A stretch of 64,000 nt of DNA from Darksidea phi (Eukaryota > Ascomycota > Dothideomycetes > Pleosporales > Lentitheciaceae). The stretch lies in assembly GCA_030770425.1 (NCBI GenBank), contig JASJFT010000005.1, forward strand, positions 186,001 through 250,000. Reading direction: 5' to 3'. Below are positions 53,212-64,000 of the stretch, one piece after another; the stretch's first letter is position 1; every line of letters begins with the position of its first letter. A program made the translations under genes and the position numbers. A model generated the notes under the pieces. The model had not been told where the DNA came from. It did not search any database and was given only the letters and a program-made list of their open reading frames with translations.

Positions 53212-55163
53212 ATGCCGGTCGAGGCGCTCTCATCCAACGTGGTCAACTACCTTGTGTGGCGATACCTCCAGGAAGCCGGTGCGCTGCCGCAAATACGCCC
53301 CCAACTCCACACTGTGGAGCTCGCCGCGGCCTGCTAACGTCGTGTAGGCTACGGTAACGCCGCGCTGCATCTCTCGCGCTGCTGGATCCGCGACCCTGAG
53401 GCGCTGCCCTTTGCGAGCAAGGTCCAGCCGCACACGCTCGTCAGCCTGCTACAGGACGGCCTGTGGTTCGACACGCTGCAAGCCGAGGCGGCCAACGTAT
53501 GTGCAGCGCCCATCGACATTTGCACGCTGCGACCCGCTGAACTGACGCCGCCAGGTCGAGCAACGCTACCACTTTGGCCGCGACCACGGCCGGCCCTATC
53601 CGGTGCGGAACGGCACCCTCCTCACCCTCGACCAGGGCATACCTGCCCACGAGCTCGCCGAGCAGGCCAATGGCGCCGTGCAAGAGCCGCCGCCCAAGAA
53701 GGGTGTCAAGCGCAAGAAGGGCAGGCCCAACGGCGTGGCTGACGCGCGTCTCAACGAGCACGTCAACGGCGACGCCATGGACGTCGAGCCCAACGGCGCA
53801 ACGCACCTCACCAACAGCGTGCGCGCAGAGTCCGATGCCGCCCCGTCCGACGTCGAATCGCCCACCGTTGCTGAGCTGCCCATCTCGACCCTCAGCATCG
53901 GCCAGAGCACCGAGATCCAGACCGAAGTCGTAGCTGACCTGGCGCCGGACACCACCTTCGTCCCGAGCGTCAAGGACGCCGAGCGAGTGGTCGAGCACAC
54001 GTCGTGGGGACCCTCTGAAGCACCCGTGCTCCTCACCGCCGGCAGGTCGCTCCTCAATATTCATGTCATCGCCAAACATGGCGGCAAGAACTCGACCCCC
54101 GCCGTCAACACCGTCGCCCTGGAGCTGCCCATGAACAAGTACAGCGTCACGGCGCTGAGCTGGAACTCGAGCACCGAGATCACCGTCTCCGCGCGCGAGG
54201 AGTGCGTCAACGAGACAGGTGAGAAGATGATGATCGACAAGCTGGTCAAGATCACCGACGGTGGGGACGACTACCAGGTCATCTCGTCGACTGCTGGACT
54301 GGTGAACACGCTGCGGTGGAATAAGGAAAAGGAACTGCTACTGTCCATATCCACCGATGGCGAGAGGGGATCCATCAAAGTCTGGAAGAACAGCAACGAC
54401 TCGATACCTGCATGGATCGACTTTACCGATACGGCTATATTTGACGCCCTGTGGATCAGCGAGTCCGCTTTCGTGGTGTGCGGTATCCAGCTGTTTAAGA
54501 TCTACGAGATAGGCGAGTCGTTGACCACACAGCGAACCCTGGATACGCCAGTGACGTGGGAGACGTTAAAATACGAGCCAGCTTCCGGCATCCTAGCCGC
54601 GTTAGGCATCGAAGGGCAGTCCAGCTTCTTGGGCATACTCCATCCCAACGACTCGATCAACTTGCAAACGCATGAATACCCCGAACAGTATCCCACCGAC
54701 CTAGACTTCCAGTCTGGGGCGACAACCGGTCTTTTCGCCACCACTCCGTTTGGAAAGAGCCCATCATCCCCGACATTGCTGAGCACCTGTTCAATGTCAG
54801 GAGCCGTTCGAATATGGGATGCAAATGCACCCTTTAAATGCTTGAAGAGACTGCCGACAACCGAGGACAGCCAGGCGTTCAAGGTTGCCTTCTCCCCTGA
54901 TGGCGCATTGCTGGCTGCTGCGGGCCCCGACGCTGTCACCGTGTGGGATGTGGAGAAGCGCGAGGTACCCATCGCTATTTGGCGCGCAAGAGATTGGAAC
55001 AATGACAAGTGGGATCCTGGCGTGGATGGAGAATTCTCTCTTGGATGGGACCCTGACGGGTCAAGGCTGTCTATTGCTCTCGGAAATCAAGTCAGTTTCA
55101 GCACATAATTTTTCGTCATCAACTAATCATTCGTAGATCGCTATTATCCCAGTCCCAAGGTAG
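53212..55163 (+). CDS. LisH/WD40 protein, TBL1/Sif2-like (histone deacetylase corepressor candidate)
   Basis: Four exons (53212-53278, 53348-53496, 53555-55090, 55137-55163) with introns of 69, 58 and 46 nt give 592 aa. The first exon begins the LisH domain (SSNVVNYLVWRYLQEAGYGNAA), which matches TBL1/Sif2. A Lys-rich, acidic linker follows (KKGVKRKKGRP). The rest is a WD-repeat propeller with degenerate repeats, for example VNTLRWNKEKELLLSISTDG, SIKVWKNSND, AVRIWDANA and AVTVWDVEK, each with WD-like ends. Sif2/TBL1 anchors Set3C or SMRT/NCoR histone-deacetylase complexes in the nucleus. The last exon is only 8 codons (IAIIPVPR). Fewer canonical GH/WD dipeptides than usual make the function less certain than the fold. 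Confidence 0.8.
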
Positions 55164-55756
55164 TATCTGGGGATTCCACCCAGGCACCGTCTCAAACCCT
55201 ATGGTTAGCCACCAATTCCATGGCTAGCTCCGAAGATTCTCGATTTTGAACCAGTCATTGGTGCAGAATAGCAAAAGTAGTAGTTCTGCAAAGGTGGAAT
55301 ATCGACAACGGTCACGTTCAGCAGCGGAGATTCCTCGGGGGTTTTTCCGCAGTCACGTGTGACTCTGAAGCGGGGCACAGCCGTGGAGTGGAGTGGCGCG
55401 AGCTTGAATGTGGAGCATGAGATCTGATAGGACGTCTCACAGGAGCCATCGTTTTCTGCCGTTCGCGAAACCCGGTCACCACCGCGGAGACTTACCGGAC
55501 AGGGCGCTACTGAGTGCTAATGCGTTCGGCACTTGAAGCAGAGGGAACTCGGTACCGTAAGGAGTGGCACTCCCCGCCGGCCTGCATCGTCTTATTGTTT
55601 AACGCTGAACGCCCTGCGTCCGACAAGCTGTCTCCAATCCGTTACTTCCCCGCTCTTTGTACAGCTAGTGTTAAACCCAGCCTACAGGCGCTCGATTCTC
55701 GGAACACATTGTTTCCTGGTCCATCTCCTGCATTTCGTCGTTGATACGCTGTCATA
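55164..55756. other. Promoter region of the BVMO-like gene, 0.6 kb
   Basis: Contains CGG-type triplets and a CACGTG at 55353-55358. No other gene is supported. Confidence 0.4.
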
Positions 55757-57856
55757 ATGTCTGCCGTCCCCAACATACCAGAGGATACGCCTCTTATAGC
55801 GACGAATGGCACCACAAACGGCGTTTCGAACATATCCATCTCATCGAATTCATCGTTCAAACTGCATGATACCCCGATTGAGAATTTCCGACCGTTGAAA
55901 GTGATTGTGATTGGTGCGGGATACTCAGGCATATATTTTGGAATCCGGGTACCAGAGAGGCTTCGCAACGTGGAACTTGTGATCTATGAGAAGAATGAGG
56001 GTGTCGGAGGGACGTGGTGGGAGAACAGGTGAGTAACTTATCGGTTTTGGTGGGAGAGAGCTCTGGATGGTAAGCATCTCATGTGAATCAACGGACTGAC
56101 TGTGGCGATGCAGATATCTAGGTTGCGCATGCGACGTACCTTGTAAGTCGCCTTAATTCTACTCTATGAGCTTCTCAAGCCGACATAGTCTTAGCACATT
56201 CCTACCAATACTCCTTTGAGCCTAACCACAGCTGGTCCGCGCTGTATGCACCCGCACGCGAGATTCAAGCTTATCTCGAACGCGTCGCGAAAAAGTACTC
56301 AGCAGATCGCTTTATTAAGCTCTCGCACCAGGTAAACGAATGTCGATGGGATGATAAGATCGCGAAATGGAACGTCACGGTAAAAAATTTGAAGACCGGG
56401 GAAGTTGTACGAGATCAGTCGGACGTGGTTGTTAGCGCAAGAGGAGGCTTGAACAATCCTGCGTGGCCAGAGATCGAGGGGTTGGAAACATTCAAGGGAG
56501 AAGTGATGCATTCTGCGAAATGGAATGAGAGGTATGGTATACACTAGGGGCTTTGGACTGGTGTTGATAGTGCTTAGCTACGACTTTACCAACAAGCGCA
56601 TCGGTGTCATCGGGTCTGGCTCATCAGCCATTCAAATCGTTCCCTCACTTCAACGCATTGCCGGCACGCACATAGCAGCATTTGCACGAAGTAAAACCTG
56701 GATATCGCCGTCTTTCGGACAACAGCTCTGGGATAAGTACGGCTTCGATGGCTTCTCGATACCGAAAGAGCTTCAAGAGCGGTTTGCAAATGACCCTGAG
56801 TACTATGAAAAGTTTCGTCTATCAGTGGAGGAAGACGGGAATAGTGTGCACGGTGTGACGATCAAAGGCACACCGATACAGCAAGGCGCAAAGCAGACGT
56901 TTGAGGAGCATATGAAGAAGAGGTTGGAGAGTAAACCGCATATCTTTGAAGCGCTGCTACCGTCTTTTTCGCCAGGCTGCCGGAGATTGACTCCAGGACC
57001 TGGGTATCTGGAGGCGCTGACACAGCCCAACGTCGCATTCATCACATCCCCCATCACACGAATATCCGACAACGTTATTCACACTACTGACGGCGCGACC
57101 CACACCGTGGACACGCTCGTGTGCGCGACCGGCTTCCACACTTCCGCGCCCCCGCCCTTCCCTGTCATAGGCACCAACGGCCTCTCTCTGACTGAGCACT
57201 GGGATAACCGTGCAAAAGCCTACCTCTCCCATAGTATATCCTCTTTCCCCAATATTTTCAGCATGCTCGGTCCCAATGCGGCCATCGGCTCCGGCTCCCT
57301 CACCATGATGATCGAATCGATCGGAGACTATGTTACGAAAGCGATCCGCAAGATACAGAAGGACAACATTGCAAGCATGGTGGTGAAGCGGGAAAGGGAA
57401 GAGGACTTCATAGAGTATGTGGATGCCTATTTTGAGGGAACAGTGTTTAGCGAGGAGTGTAATAGTTGGTATAAGAACAAGTTGAAGGGCGGAGGGAGGG
57501 GCAAGGAGGTGGTGGGGCTTTGGCCGGGAAGTATGCAGCATTGCATCGAGACGATGAGGAGTCCGCGGTGGGAAGACTTTGACTATGTCTATATCGATGA
57601 GCTGGAGAACGCTGAGGGGGTTGACGAGGCGGTCGCGGGGGGCGGTGCGGTTCGGGCGGATGGAGCGAAAGTGCATAGCATAGGTAAGAAGAGGAAGAGG
57701 ACTAACAGGTTGGCTTGGTTGGGTAATGGCTGGAGCGTTAATCAGCTTGAGGAGCGGGATCTGGCGTGGTATCTGTATGCCGAGTTCCAGGATCCGCCTG
57801 TTGCGCCCCGGCCCGAAGAGAAGAAGAAGCTGAAGATACGGCCGTTCTCGTACTAG
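55757..57856 (+). CDS. Baeyer-Villiger-type flavin monooxygenase
   Basis: Four exons (55757-56028, 56114-56142, 56195-56531, 56578-57856) with introns of 85, 52 and 46 nt give 638 aa. This is a class B FAD/NADPH monooxygenase that inserts oxygen next to ketones. The FAD site is VIVIGAGYSG (Gly53-Gly58); GVGGTWWENRYLGCACDVP follows. The BVMO fingerprint FxGxxxHxxxW is complete in FKGEVMHSAKW (Phe200, Gly202, His206, Trp210), and the NADPH site is GVIGSGSSAIQ (225-230). VCATGFH is the second FAD contact. Against the usual W-Y/F-N-RYPG, this one has RYLG. A basic C-terminal extension carries KKRKR at 583-587, an NLS-like run. The substrate is unknown; it could act in secondary metabolism or in steroid or ketone catabolism. 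Confidence 0.9.
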
Positions 57857-58245
57857 ATAGCTACAAGCAGGGGCATGAACGGACTGTCAGTGGGTCGATC
57901 TTGCCGCGGCAATTTTTCATACAAAGATCCCTCCACGATCTGTGCAAGCGTGACCCACCGATAGTCCGTTCATGCCCCCATCCCCCTTGTATAGCGATGG
58001 ATTGGCACGAGTGCTTGCCGTTCACAAAGAGACTCGTGCACGCGTTTCATTGACCGATCGGGTTAGACATATTCCGGGGGCATCTAGGGGCACTGATCTA
58101 GCGTTGCGGCCGAGGAGCTGTCACATGCCTGAGCCGGCCTCGCACGACATCATCACTCGCGACACCATGTGTCGGCACCACACACCCAAGTGCCCAAATG
58201 ATTGACCGAGACTGAGCGATCGTCAGTCTACACCTCGCACTTACC
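57857..58245. other. Intergenic region with inverted repeats, 0.4 kb
   Basis: Apart from the 27-bp inverted repeat the region must hold the ABCD transporter promoter. No gene is supported. Confidence 0.5.
57870..57978. repeat. Near-perfect 27-bp inverted repeat, hairpin after BVMO gene
   Basis: Arm 1 is 57870-57896 and arm 2 is 57952-57978, with a 55-nt spacer. The arms pair over 27 bp with one G-U-type and one A-C-type position; a 3-nt internal loop and a 5-bp stem (CTTGC/GCAAG) continue inward. It begins 14 nt after the BVMO stop codon, so it lies in the 3' untranslated region or in separate DNA. A second small inverted repeat (GCACGAGT/ACTCGTGC) lies about 25-60 nt downstream. It could be a MITE-like element, a small-RNA precursor or an mRNA 3'-end structure. 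Confidence 0.75.
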
Positions 58246-60549
58246 ATGGCCGTCCTCTCCAAGTTGGTGCACATGCGAACGCGCCTCTCCAGCTCCTCTG
58301 TCAAGGCCATAGTGAACGACCTCACACGCTTGTACCTCGAGAACAGAACGCGGATATCTCGCGCCGTCTACCTCACCCTCTTTGTCGCCCTCATAAATCG
58401 CATCCGCAATGCCGTCGCCGAGCAGAAAGCCGCCTCTCAACGCGCCGCCTCCCTACGTAAAACGTCTACCTTACATGGCGAAGGCGAAGCCACAGGCCGC
58501 AAAAAGGTGGAACTCAATCGCGAGTTCTTCAAGAACTTGCTGCGCCTGCTGCGGATATGCATACCGGGATGGAAGAGCAAGGAGTTTCGGTTGCTGATCA
58601 GCCACAGCGTGTTTTTGGTGCTGCGGACCATGATCAGCTTGTACGTGGCCGAGTTAGATGGTAAGCTGGTCAGTAGCTTGGTCAGAGGAAAGGGACGGGA
58701 CTTCTTGTGGGGGTTGGTGTGGTGGATGACGGTTGCGGTGCCGGCGACATTTACAAACTCGATGGTATGTGTAGTATTGGACATGGGATGACGGAGAAGG
58801 ATCTAACTGATCATGGCAGCTCTCATATCACCAGTGCAAACTCTCATTGCAGTATCGGACCCGACTTACCAACTACGTACACAACAAATACCTCTCACAC
58901 ATGACCTTCTACACCCTCTCTGCGCTCGACGACCGGATCAAAAACGCGGACCAGCTCATCACAGTTGACATTGCCAAGTTCTCCAACAGTCTAGCGGAGC
59001 TATACTCCAACCTCGCGAAACCGGTTCTCGACATGGTCGTATACAACTGGTCGCTCTCGCGCAGCGTTGGCGGCGAAGGACTCTTTTTCATGTCGCTCCT
59101 CGTCCAGCTCTCCGCCAACGTAATGCGGGCTCTCACGCCTCCCTTCGGCAAATATGTCGCGGACGAGGCGCGACTGGAAGGAGAATTCAGGTTCCAGCAT
59201 TCACGCTTAATTGATTATAGCGAGGAGGTCGCGCTGTACCATGGGCATGAAGCAGAGAAGGATACCCTAGATAAAGGCTACTTCACGCTGATCAAGCATG
59301 TGAACCGCATATTGAGGAGGAGGTTTTACCACGGAGTCATGGAAGACTTTGTTATCAAGTACTTTTGGGGTGCCTTGGGCTTGTTGCTGTGTAGTGTGCC
59401 GGTTTTCTTCACCGTGCCAGGCACCTCGGGGAAGAGTATGGGAGATCGCACAGAAAGTGAGTAACAATCCCAAGTCTTGCATCGAGCGTGTCTGTTGACG
59501 AGATGTCTATAGGCTTTGTCACTAACCGCCGCATGCTTCTCATGTCCTCGGACGCCTTCGGTCGCGTCATGTTCTCCTATAAAGAAATCACTGAACTCGC
59601 GGGTTACACCTCGCGCGTCTCCACTCTTCTCAACGTCATCGACGATATTCAAGCCGGTCACTTTGAGAAGAAACTTGTCTCATCCGCGGATGCAGAGGAA
59701 AATGCGACTGTACTACGCGGTCGCGGCACCGTTACAGAAGGCGAAGATATCATGTTCCGAGACGTCCCTATCGTGTCTCCGAACGGCGACGTGCTGGTCC
59801 GCAAACTCAGCTTCACCGTAAGACCTGGTGACCACCTCCTCATTGTCGGCCCCAACGGTTGCGGAAAAAGTAGTCTCTTCCGAATTCTCGGTGGCCTCTG
59901 GCCCGTCTACGGCGGCACAGTCCGCAAACCCCCTTTCGAAGACATCTTCTACATTCCGCAACGGCCATACCTCTCCCGCGGCTCCCTGCGCCAACAGATC
60001 ATCTATCCCGACAATCTGCGCGACATGCGCTCCAAGAACGTTACTGACGCTGATCTCTACTCCATCCTCGAGGTGCTATCCATCGACGGGATTGTTGACC
60101 GGCCGGGCGGATGGGATGCTGAACAGGAATGGACTGACGTGCTATCTGGCGGTCTGCAACAGCGGGTTGCTATGGCACGCCTGTTTTATCACAGGCCGAG
60201 GTATGCTATTCTAGACGAGTGCACGAGTAGTGTGACACTGGAGGTGGAGAGGGTCATGTATGAAGAGGCCAAGAGGTTGGGGATTACGCTCATGACGGTT
60301 TCTCATCGGAGGAGTCTCTGGAAATATCATACGAGGATACTGCAGTTCGACGGGCAAGGGGGATTCTTCTTCGGCAAGTTGGATGCTGAGAGGAGGTTAG
60401 TGCTCGAGGAGTGAGTATTGCCCAGTGTGGATGTGCATATGAGGGGATGTGTGCTAACGAGAGACAGTGAGAAGGAGGAAATTGAACTGCAGCTCAGGGC
60501 GGTCCCAGATATCGAGGAGCGAATCAGGGAGTTGGAGACGTCTGGGTAG
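58246..60549 (+). CDS. Peroxisomal ABCD-family half-transporter (Pxa1/Pxa2-like)
   Basis: Four exons (58246-58764, 58820-59456, 59513-60410, 60468-60549) with introns of 55-57 nt give 711 aa. ABCD half-transporters pair in the peroxisomal membrane to import very-long-chain acyl-CoA. The N-terminal half is a transmembrane domain ([17 protein letters not shown], then [16 protein letters not shown] and [16 protein letters not shown]). The ATPase domain has Walker [10 protein letters not shown] (498-506), signature LSGGLQQR (596-603), Walker B YAILDE (Glu621) and switch His650. The signature reads LQQR where family members usually have EKQR or EMQR. A charged C-terminal helix ends the protein. 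Its partner is likely encoded elsewhere, and FAT1 at 28.6 kb supplies substrate in the same pathway. Confidence 0.9.
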
Positions 60550-60782
60550 ATGATAGAAAGCTAGAAAGTAAAGAATTTGTCTGCTCTGTTTGCTACAATG
60601 ACACCTGGGAGGGTGTAGTGAGGCTGAAGCGACGTCAACTGGTAGATAGATGGAGGGGCCCAATCGGCACTAGCGCCTGCCAAGACAACGCGGTCGCGCC
60701 TTTCCTAAACACCGGTCGTGCCTCACACTAGTTGACGACACACGACAACAGCACTTGAGCACGCATTGGCCGCATCTGCAGC

Positions 60783-63700
60783 ATGGAGATCAAGATCGGG
60801 GCATTGGTGGAGCTCAAAGAACACCCAAAGGCAGAGGTTCGCTACGTGGGCGACATCCACATCAGGCCCGGGACCTGGGTCGGTGCCGAGCTCCCGACGC
60901 CTACCGGCAAGAATGATGGCTCAATTAAAGGAGAGCGGTACTTCGAGTGCCCACCGCAGCACGGTGTCTTCGTTCCAGAGACGGGCGTCGTCAGGGTGCT
61001 CGCCCAGCCTGCACCGAAGCCCGCGCCCGCGCCCAAAGCCGCCGCACCCAAGCCTGCCGCGAAGCCGCGACCATCAAGCGTTGGGACATCGGCTCGTCTT
61101 TCGACCATCGGCCTCAACAAGGCTCCCAAGCAGCCCGCCCGTCCGTCTGCCCTGAACGCCGCGAAGGCTCCGCAGTCCAGCGCGCAGTCCCCCGCCCAAA
61201 CAACACGGCCCACCCCATCGAGCACCACCAGGCCGTCGACACAGCCATCCACGCTCGCGAAGAGGCAGTCGATTGCCGGCGCCTCGCAGCCATATGCAGG
61301 CTTGCGCACAGCACGCAAGCCCAGCGTTTCCTCTCCGTCAACGGTCGCACCCACGCGCCCTGCAGCAACCTCGACAGCAACCTCTTCCGTCACCGCAAAG
61401 CCCAAAGATCCACGCACGCAAACGCTCGAGACGGAGAATACACATCTCAAGAAGCAGAATGCTCATATCCAGGAGCAACTCACCGCCGCCAATCAAGCAA
61501 AGGTCGAGCGCGACCGCTTCGAAGCCATCGTCCAGAAACTCCAATCCAAATGCCAAAACTACCATCAAGAACATGTCGAGCTCAAGGCCATCATCAGGCA
61601 GAAGGATACCGAGCTCGACGCAGCGAACAAAGAAAGGGAATATAACGAAACAAACCATGAGATGGCCGTTCTCGACAAGGAGACTGCCGAACTGAAGTTC
61701 GAGCAGATGGAAGCCGAACGAGACGCTCTCGAACACCAACTCGAAGTCATCAGGCTCGAACTCGAGATCGCCGAAGAGCAAGTTGCAATGTTCAACGAGG
61801 ATCTACCACCAGAGGAGCGCACAGCCGCCGCTTCGAGCATTGTGCAAAAAGAGAACGAACGTCTGCGGAACACCATCCGTCGCATGCACGAAGACACTGA
61901 GGATCTCAAACACGAGTACACAAGACGCATCACTGAGCTAGAGAAAGCCGTGGGCGACACAGACGCTCTTCGCGAGGAGATTAGCGTCCTTCACGAGCGC
62001 GACGCGGCACATGAGAGCACAATTGAGGAGCTTATGGATCGGGTACGAGCCGCTGAGGAGTCAGAAGCGATCATCGAGGATCTATCCGATCAGAAACAGC
62101 AGTTGGAGGAACAGGCTGTAGAGAAAGATGCCACCATCGAGCAATATGTTACACTCAAGGAGCTCTCTGACGAAGTGGAGGTTCAGTTGGTGGATAGAGT
62201 ACGCGAACTGTTGGACGAACACGACGCCAAGGACCTTGAGTTGGCCGATTGTCACCGCCAAATGATCGAAGACGCTGCCATCAAGGCTGACCAGGAACTC
62301 CTCATTGGAAAGTTGCGCGAGTTTATCCTCGATACGCAATCCAGCATGTCGCAAGTTGAGACGATGAAGACGATGAGCGAGGACCACGTCAAGAAAATGA
62401 CTGAACGCTTCAATGAGGCAATGGAGATGAATCGTGCCATGCGGAACGCTCGCATCAACGACATGAGCAAGACCATCGACGCTGAGCTTACAAAGCTGGC
62501 TGCCAGCGAAGCCCGAGAAAAGCTCGACATCCTCAAGCAGTATCTGCCAGACTCGTTATCCGCGGAATACACGAACAACAGCATGCGGGCATACTTCCGA
62601 GCTAAGAAGATCGCATTCGAAGCGTCCCTCGTACGTTCTCAACTGACTGTCATGGACGTTGCCAGCCCACAAGGCTTCGAACAGGCCCTGAGCGATATTC
62701 ACCGGTGCGATGTGGCCGTTCATTTCGACCAGATTCAGTTTTATGCCGAGTACCTCCACGCGACCGCGGAACGCTGTAGTTTGGATCAATTCCAGACGGT
62801 GGGCATCAAGTACGAACAGATGTCCGATATTGAGAAGATGATTGAGCGCACCTTGACCTGCTTCAAGCAGGACGACATCAACCTTAGAGACTTGGCTGTA
62901 TCATCCCGTGGGCACGCAGAGATCATGAGCCGTGTTTCATACATGGAGGAGTCGCGCCCTGACTGCGAGCTCATCCTGCATGCGTCGCTCATTCGATCCA
63001 GCCTAGAACGCATCCGGGGTGATCTCGATGCAGTGAGGACAGCTTTGATGAGCGTTGACCTGCAAGACGCCATCGATAGTTTCCCAGGGGCACCCACAGT
63101 AATAAATGAATGCCTGGCATCGACTTCAAAGCTAGTGCAGGTGCTCACAACGCTCCAAAAGGACGGGCTATATCCTGTGTTCCCAGCCGGCGTCCAGGAA
63201 CTTGATGACGAGAGGCTCGCGGTCGAGCTATGCGCGAAAGCTGTGCAGCAGATTGCGCAAGACTTCGTGGCTTTCTTGGCAAATGAAGATGCGAAGCCGC
63301 TCGCAACTTCCGACGTAGTCAACATCTACCAGAGTCTCGTTATGAAGCAACAACAGCCAGACTTGCAAACCACACTGAAAGATATCCGGACGCGACTCGC
63401 CCAGCGGACTGAGTACGCATCCATTCTTATGAATACAGCCGAGATCGAGAGCTTCACCCCCCCTTGGGAGCTCAAAGCCCGCGACATCGAAGCGAAGAAG
63501 AGAGTCATGCTTGATGCGGAAAAGAAACTTTCGATCCTCACCGCTGAGCACCAGGCCACTCTTATCCAGATTCGCGAGCGAGAGGAGATCATTGACACGA
63601 AAGATCTAGAGATTGAGCACCTCAGGGCGAAGAACAAGGACCTTCTTGCTAAGACGGAAGAGCACCATCAGTTATTTAGCGAATTGAGCACGGCGATGCT

Positions 63701-64000
63701 GGAATTGTCCAGTCTAAGAAGTAAAGTTCGTGACCAGCAGATTGAAATTGCACGTTTGCAAGATGAAAGCCTACGCCTGCCAGCCCCCGAACCTATGGTT
63801 TTGCCAGCTCGGGATCATACACCAGCCGCCGAAATCCCACCGTCCACAATAAACACGTCAAGCTCTTCCACCACCTTTGTGCAAGCACTTTCAGACGAGA
63901 ACCACTGGCTCCGACGACGAGAGAATTCAGAGATGTTTGGACACAATCTCAATATCGTGTTCTCCCGCATGCGTAATCACCAGGTCGTTCAGGCTAGGAC
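60783..64000 (+). CDS. NIP100: Dynactin p150 (Glued) large subunit, 3' end outside the window
   Basis: An open frame from ATG 60783 runs without a stop to the window end (1072 codons). p150 binds microtubules and cytoplasmic dynein and activates retrograde transport; mutants affect nuclear migration in hyphae. A CAP-Gly domain lies at residues about 5-72, with RYVGDIHIRPGTWVGAELP and the GKNDGS loop followed by KGERYFECPPQHGVFV. Residues 75-215 are Ala/Pro/Ser-rich and basic, helping microtubule binding. From about 215 to 560 a coiled coil follows (LETENTHLKKQNAHIQEQLT and onward). A conserved globular/helical part comes next (QYLPDSLSAEYTNN, DVAVHFDQIQFYAEYLHATAERCSL), then another coiled coil near 900-990. 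No intron is needed in the part seen. The remainder of the gene is beyond position 64000. Confidence 0.93.
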   Translation, partial: MEIKIGALVELKEHPKAEVRYVGDIHIRPGTWVGAELPTPTGKNDGSIKGERYFECPPQHGVFVPETGVVRVLAQPAPKPAPAPKAAAPKPAAKPRPSSVGTSARLSTIGLNKAPKQPARPSALNAAKAPQSSAQSPAQTTRPTPSSTTRPSTQPSTLAKRQSIAGASQPYAGLRTARKPSVSSPSTVAPTRPAATSTATSSVTAKPKDPRTQTLETENTHLKKQNAHIQEQLTAANQAKVERDRFEAIVQKLQSKCQNYHQEHVELKAIIRQKDTELDAANKEREYNETNHEMAVLDKETAELKFEQMEAERDALEHQLEVIRLELEIAEEQVAMFNEDLPPEERTAAASSIVQKENERLRNTIRRMHEDTEDLKHEYTRRITELEKAVGDTDALREEISVLHERDAAHESTIEELMDRVRAAEESEAIIEDLSDQKQQLEEQAVEKDATIEQYVTLKELSDEVEVQLVDRVRELLDEHDAKDLELADCHRQMIEDAAIKADQELLIGKLREFILDTQSSMSQVETMKTMSEDHVKKMTERFNEAMEMNRAMRNARINDMSKTIDAELTKLAASEAREKLDILKQYLPDSLSAEYTNNSMRAYFRAKKIAFEASLVRSQLTVMDVASPQGFEQALSDIHRCDVAVHFDQIQFYAEYLHATAERCSLDQFQTVGIKYEQMSDIEKMIERTLTCFKQDDINLRDLAVSSRGHAEIMSRVSYMEESRPDCELILHASLIRSSLERIRGDLDAVRTALMSVDLQDAIDSFPGAPTVINECLASTSKLVQVLTTLQKDGLYPVFPAGVQELDDERLAVELCAKAVQQIAQDFVAFLANEDAKPLATSDVVNIYQSLVMKQQQPDLQTTLKDIRTRLAQRTEYASILMNTAEIESFTPPWELKARDIEAKKRVMLDAEKKLSILTAEHQATLIQIREREEIIDTKDLEIEHLRAKNKDLLAKTEEHHQLFSELSTAMLELSSLRSKVRDQQIEIARLQDESLRLPAPEPMVLPARDHTPAAEIPPSTINTSSSSTTFVQALSDENHWLRRRENSEMFGHNLNIVFSRMRNHQVVQAR

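Overview
The window is nuclear DNA of a filamentous ascomycete (Pezizomycotina; Dothideomycetes is my guess, not shown). This rests on dense short genes, spliceosomal introns of about 46-119 nt with GT...CTAAC/CTGAC...AG signals, and fungus-specific families (DUF3455, fungal rhodopsin-like membrane proteins, HET domain, Gta3, Baeyer-Villiger-type FMO). I see no rRNA, tRNA, CRISPR array or intact transposon. Gene models were built by hand by joining exons at splice sites that preserve frame and family motifs.

Layout. 0-6.4 kb is conserved cell biology: a small GPI-type wall protein (-), exocyst SEC6 (-) divergent from diphthamide gene DPH3 (+), and frataxin (-) divergent from the AP-3 sigma subunit (+). 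7-24 kb is accessory: a secreted CE1 esterase, a small secreted peptide, an F-box-like protein, then an acyltransferase (HxxxD), a seven-TM rhodopsin-like protein and a class I terpene synthase. These three may form a small terpenoid locus. Next comes gene-poor, partly AT-rich DNA with a HET-domain pseudogene killed by two Trp-to-stop changes and flanked by diverged direct repeats.

24-31 kb returns to housekeeping: mitochondrial GatC/Gta3, SEC17 (eight exons including a 12-nt one), a DUF726 alpha/beta-hydrolase, and FAT1 (10-nt first exon). 31-37.2 kb holds poorly conserved, mostly disordered hypothetical proteins. 37.4-40.7 kb has a small coiled-coil protein divergent from a bromodomain protein of BRD8/Bdc1 type.

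41-64 kb contains a bHLH regulator with an SREBP-type Tyr, a metallophosphoesterase, a 1382-residue ankyrin/coiled-coil protein, two secreted proteins (DUF3455 and a six-Cys crystallin-like effector candidate), a TMEM115-family Golgi protein, a LisH/WD40 TBL1/Sif2-like protein, a Baeyer-Villiger-type monooxygenase followed by a near-perfect 27-bp inverted repeat, a peroxisomal-type ABCD half-transporter, and the 5' part of the dynactin p150 gene, which runs off the window end.

Themes: vesicle traffic (SEC6, APS3, SEC17, TMEM115, dynactin), very-long-chain fatty acid handling (FAT1, ABCD transporter), and a secreted or secondary-metabolite accessory set whose members often have TATA boxes.
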